From assembly GCA_030077755.1 (NCBI GenBank), contig JAQJZZ010000011.1, positions 1,054,001 to 1,118,000 on the forward strand: DNA of 64,000 bases, given 5' to 3'. Below the pieces are notes generated by a model that did not search any database, was not told the origin of the DNA, and saw nothing but the letters and a program-made list of their open reading frames with translations. A program made the translations under genes and the position numbers. Shown piece after piece: positions 59,876 to 64,000 of this stretch. This DNA comes from Filosporella fistucella (lineage: Eukaryota; Ascomycota; Leotiomycetes; Helotiales). How positions within the stretch are numbered: position 1 is the first letter of the stretch; each line of letters starts with the position of its first letter.

Positions 59876-61289
59876 TTATAGTCTAATCTCCATCGACCCT
59901 GCTAAAGTCGACGAGTTTACGATGCCTCCGATGAAGGCTAACTTATCATGGTCGTTCTCCATCACAGCTTCATCTCTCATCTCCTCCAGCTCTCGTTGAA
60001 CTCTCCCGTGCTGCTTTCCATCCATATTCTGAAAGCCCAACATCAAGAGCTGGTTCACTACCTGAAGTCTATCACCGCCTGCGTTTCTAAATGCGAATAG
60101 AAGTGTGTCCACATCAAGTTTCTCAATCAGTCCTGCCCATTGTAACAGATGAATGACTTTTGTATCTCCGGCGAATATTGCCAACCTCAGACCTACTAGA
60201 GCTACCTCTCCAGAGGTAGAATTTAGCCAGTCAATGGACGCACCAGATTTGACCATCCAAAACAGAAATCTAGCTGCATCTTCGTCCCAAGGCCCGGAAA
60301 GGAGTGATTGTGGAATTTCAACCCCGCGGGCTAGGTCTGGATTGCTTGTCCAAGATATGTGGTCCCAGACCAGTGACCCGTCGCCATCTTCCAAGTCGAC
60401 AAACTGGCAAAATCCGTCAAAGTCCAATGCGAAATAGTCTGTGGTGGTAATGCTGGAAGAAGAATCGTCTGATCCTCTTGCTGCGGGAAGGGCTTTGAAA
60501 AAGTCTGAACTCAATTAGTCGATGGAGGAGTCGAGAGGCATTTCAAGACTCACAGGGTGGTTTATTAGACCCATCCTGTGCAGTGATTTCTTCCTCGTTT
60601 ATTAAATTAGGGTTCATATATCTCAAAAAATCTGTGATTCGAGAGATCAGCATCTTGCAGCACATGTTCATCATGGTCGAGAACGAACAATGAGATACCA
60701 ATGGCCGATCTGGAGCAAACTTCTGCACCCATTGCTCCTTGGCTTTTAATATCATGGAAAGCGAAGCCCATCTACAACGTAATATTGCAGACTGCAGCTC
60801 TGGATTCCCGAAATTCTCCGTCCACCTATTAATCGCCACCCTCTCGCACCCATGCCATTTCTCCCATGTCGGGCCAAAAGCAGACATCAAAGTTTGCATA
60901 TAGACGGTCATACTGCTCAGTTTCCCAGCAATGACCGGGCTTGCCCGTGGAAGGCTCAGCTCCATACAGAAGAGAAATACTTTGTCGAGTAATTCCACCG
61001 GTAATTTTTCCAAATTGGACATTTTCCGTTTTGATTTTATATTTTTCAAGCTTCGCCCTTTTGGCCTTTTGGGTGAGCTTTCCACACTTTCAGATGATAT
61101 CGAGACATTTTCTGGGACGGGTAATTTCAGAGGACGGCCTCGAGGCTGAGGCTTTGTGGAAAGTTAGAAAAAAGTTTGAAGGCAAGAAGGTGAGGGTTGA
61201 GTATTTACTGCTGCTTTCCTTGCTGTAATTGCTGCTTTTGTATTGTCACGTTTCCTTTTGCCCGGTATTTTTATGGGTGTGAGTTTCAT
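59876..61289 (-). CDS. F-box-like protein with AT-hook-like N-terminus, 433 aa
   Basis: Three exons (61289-61209, 61145-60554, 60504-59876) restore a continuous 433-residue frame. The longest open frame alone lacks an ATG, so the short first exon (MKLTPIKIPGKRKRDN) is needed. Residues 28-34 read PRGRPLK, an AT-hook core, and a second, weaker PKGRSLK follows near 55. The F-box-like helix set is NLEKLPVELLDKVFLFCMEL (about 71-90). The C-terminal half is helical and may be a repeat substrate-binding region (SGEVALVGLRLAIFAGDTKV is ankyrin-like). F-box proteins recruit targets to SCF ubiquitin ligases; here this is inferred from one motif only. Confidence 0.7.
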
Positions 61290-61505
61290 AATGGACGCAT
61301 CTGAAATCCTTCAGAAAATGATTTGAAAAATGATGGAGAAATAGAAGAGAGAAATTGCAAGCAATTTGTCAGCCTTGCGCTAGCGTCCCGCGCTAGCATG
61401 TATTGGACAACACAGCCTCGTCTCTACAGCTAAACTTCAAGCCTTGCCCACCACCATTCCCGGGTGCGAATTCCAACAACATGCTTCTCTCCTTTATTGA
61501 ACAAG

Positions 61506-62727
61506 ATGTCACTCGCAGTGAATCAAATATTAAAGGGGGTCAGAACGACTCATACTAAGTGCTTCGACCTCTCACTAGAAATGTTTTCTAAGCGAAGGTT
61601 CTTGAGAATCCCAAATTGTAGACATCCTCACCTGAGCTTCAATTTTGGCTTCAAATATGTTAACAAGGTTCAAAGCTGCTTTGAAAGTGGTACATACGCA
61701 CCCACTGGCTGATGGTCGAGAACTCCCCTTTCCAAACGAAGCAAATGTGTATCAGTACCCTTCAGTATCTAAGTCACCTTGCATCCGGTCAATGCGTGAA
61801 TGCATCAACAGTGGCCGGAATTCTTGTCTCGTGCTTGAATGGATGGAAACCACTCTCTGGGATTCAAGAGTGGAGTCCACGGAATCAAAGCTTAGGGCCT
61901 TCAAGACGATTGCCAAGTCGTGTCTAGAAGGCCTCACAGCTGTGAAGAACGTAGACGGAAAGGAACCATACATCCATGCTGGTATGTTACGACATTTATC
62001 CAGTGGTAAATTAGGCTGCTAAACATTACGTGTTGTGTAGACCTCTGCCCCAGCAACATCTTGATAAGCGGTTTCCATAGTGCATCGCCGGTCGTAAGAA
62101 TTGGAGATTTGGGATGGAGTCAGCAGTCCCGCCTGTCATCCAATATCGCGTTATTGATCTCCTTCTCTTCCAATTATTCCCACTGGGATCAATTATTCAG
62201 TCCAAGATGCTTCGTCCAGGTACCGAATACAGAGTGAAGGTATCAGAGCTCCTGAAATATGGAAAGGCATATCTCCCACCCCAGCATGCGAGGTTTAGGC
62301 ACTTGCTGTTTCAGTCAGTGACCTGATGTATTACCCTTGACCCAAGAACTGATTGAAATAGCTTACGGACTTTTTATACGGCGATGCCATGTTTGGTTCT
62401 GGAGGATGCAATGTGAAAACACAATTTCCCCAAGAGATGACAAGAGCAGGTTGATGTATTGCCAAATTGCATAGGCGACGTGGTATCAAATTTCCTGAGG
62501 ATATCCACGACAACTTCTTACAGGAATGGGGGATTGCGGAGGATATTTTGGCAAAAGATGTGATCAAGGTTTCAAGTGTGCGCCAGGAGTTGAAGCTGCA
62601 AAGCGTTCCTAACGACTGTATCGATTTCTCGAATACCTTCTCACGGTCGACCCTGCGCAACGACCGTCGGTGGAAGAGGCTCTGCAGCATCGCTACCTCC
62701 AAGAGAGCTTTATCACCAAGTGGTTAA
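61506..62727 (+). pseudogene. Decayed protein-kinase-like gene
   Basis: Pieces of one kinase domain lie in order but in different frames. They are NQILKGVRTTHTK (N-lobe start, 61.5 kb), then SCLVLEWMETTLWDSRV (61.8 kb, hinge region), then across a good intron (61982-62040) HADLCPSNILIS and IGDLGW, the catalytic loop and a DFG variant. A C-lobe part follows (KFPEDIHDNFLQEWGIAEDI, 62.5 kb), and finally LTVDPAQRPSVEEALQHRYL (62.64 kb) in a shifted frame. A TGA (62452-62454) interrupts one segment, and one missing base near 62630 explains the last shift. I could not find introns that mend all of this. DLG for DFG would suit a pseudokinase even before decay. Confidence 0.55.
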
Positions 62728-63743
62728 GTAATTGTCTACGTACTTGTCTAGAGGTAATAAATAGTATCTTGCGATATGCTTCGGATATTTAATTATATTA
62801 AAGTGATCACTTGCAGCTACGTTGAGGTCTTATGATATGATTCGTCATCGAATCAAGTGTTGAATGCCAAAATCATCGTTATGATTAAGTATCATGTATT
62901 CTCAAAACCCTTAAGATGCATCTGGAGTCTTTTATCTCCACTGCCCAGAATTATACGTTTGTCACAGTTTGTGCAACTTTATGTATTTTCTTCAAGTCGA
63001 CCTTGGCGATTGTCTCCAAACAGGCTCTTTGATGAATGTCAGTATGCTGTGTACATAGATTGGGCTTGCCATTGAATTACCTCTTGACGTGCAAGGTCTA
63101 TAGTGACATGCGCTTTGCTCGTGGTTCCATCCTTGTGATGAGTAGTGACAGAATAATGTGGCTCAGAATCCATTCTGCTCTGGTGCGGCATATTTCTGGT
63201 CTCAGTAATAGTGTTTAGCGAGAGAAAAAGGGGAAAGGCTGCTAAAAGTTCATGTCCAACTATGGATCTTCGCAGAATTCCACATGCTTAATCATTTGAA
63301 TTCGTTCAAACTTGTGGAAATGCTCCTGTCATAACACAGTACATCAGCACAAATGCTCTGCAACGCCACTCCTCTTCCACTTGGCACAATTCTAACACAC
63401 GTGACCAATTGACGCCGCAGCACCAGCTCGAGCTGCACAACACAAGGAACCTGAGAACAGAACTAGATAATGTATTCCTCAATACTCTCAGTGTATCATT
63501 TGTCTGTATACGCAGTCTACGAAGTTTTGGCACTTGCACGTAGGAACAACACTCGAGCTTAGTCCTCGAAAGGCGCCTGAGGTGTGTCACGTTTGCTACC
63601 AAAATGGCGCAAGTGATGGGAAGACTTACAGATGCAAGCTGAACTTCACGCAATTATAACATTGGAAAATTTTAGGACTTATTACTCGTCTGCCACAAAC
63701 AACGCTTTTCCGTCTCTTCTACCATGCGGTCATCCTTTCTATT
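62728..63743. other. Right-end intergenic region
   Basis: About 1 kb without a convincing gene. A 115-codon minus-strand frame (63306-63653) is Cys/Leu/Val-rich but lacks any domain. Confidence 0.4.
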
Positions 63744-63968
63744 CTAACACCCAGTTTCTATCAACATTTCATTTACATTGAAAATGTCTCCTTTCAAGAT
63801 AATTAAAGCTCCCAGGAGCAACAAAAACAGACCAAGAAGAACGTTATGTCTGAGCAGCGCGTACTCTTGACCGGAGGAGTCTCCCTCCCGCTCCAACCTA
63901 GACAACACACTTTCTTCTATACACTCCCTGTTCTTGCGCAGGTATCGCTGACAATCATGAAGCAGCAT
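63744..63968 (-). CDS. C-terminal end of an unidentified membrane protein (partial)
   Basis: This frame ends at 63744 and stays coding-like up to the window edge. It has a charged helical part (DCQRYLRKNRECIEESVLS) and a single strong membrane segment, NVLLGLFLLLLGALIILKG, followed by a short tail. The listed start is only the last ATG inside the window; the protein or an upstream exon probably begins beyond position 64000. The family is unknown. Confidence 0.45.
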   Translation of the reverse strand: MLLHDCQRYLRKNRECIEESVLSRLEREGDSSGQEYALLRHNVLLGLFLLLLGALIILKGDIFNVNEMLIETGC

Positions 63969-64000
63969 CCGGTTCTAAGTGTCAAACACTTACTCGCATG

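Overview
This window is nuclear DNA of a filamentous ascomycete (Pezizomycotina). The basis is many short GT-AG introns of about 45-65 bp with CTAAC/CTGAC-like branch sites, moderate gene density on both strands, and recognisable fungal proteins: Uso1, Rat1, an Ira/neurofibromin RasGAP, Chs5, Las17/WASP, Rad1/XPF, a bZIP-DUF3425 factor and an NCS1 permease. The overall look suggests Leotiomycetes, but that is an impression and not a demonstrated placement. No tRNA, rRNA, intact transposon or CRISPR was recognised.

Left housekeeping block (1-18.1 kb): the 5' part of a cytosolic isoleucyl-tRNA synthetase (cut by the left edge), the vesicle tether USO1, the nuclear 5'-3' exoribonuclease RAT1, and a very large RasGAP with a Sec14 module. 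All were rebuilt exon by exon and keep frame across every proposed junction.

Accessory block (18.3-28.5 kb): a ten-exon NCS1 permease is divergent from a bacterial-type adenine deaminase. Their shared 0.67 kb promoter carries HGATAR nitrogen-control sites, so the pair reads as a purine uptake and deamination module and is the most interesting functional unit here. It is followed by a VOC/glyoxalase-like protein, 2.6 kb with only degraded coding traces, and two small hypothetical genes.

Middle (28.5-44.1 kb): a degenerate tandem repeat built on ACGTCAGRATAT, a small KGG-type hydrophilin, a conserved protein of unknown function, a secreted intradiol dioxygenase, a glycine-rich two-segment protein, a secreted EF-hand protein, a bZIP-DUF3425 transcription factor, and a broken coiled-coil gene with an in-frame TGA and a frame jump.

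Right block (44.4-64 kb): a disordered coiled-coil protein, a short-chain dehydrogenase, CHS5, a small basic protein, eIF1A, LAS17/WASP, a small hydrophilic protein, RAD1/XPF, an F-box-like protein, a decayed protein-kinase gene, and the end of an unidentified membrane protein.

Family assignments come from reading motifs by eye. No database search was run, and intron positions are inferred from frame continuity and splice-site consensus.
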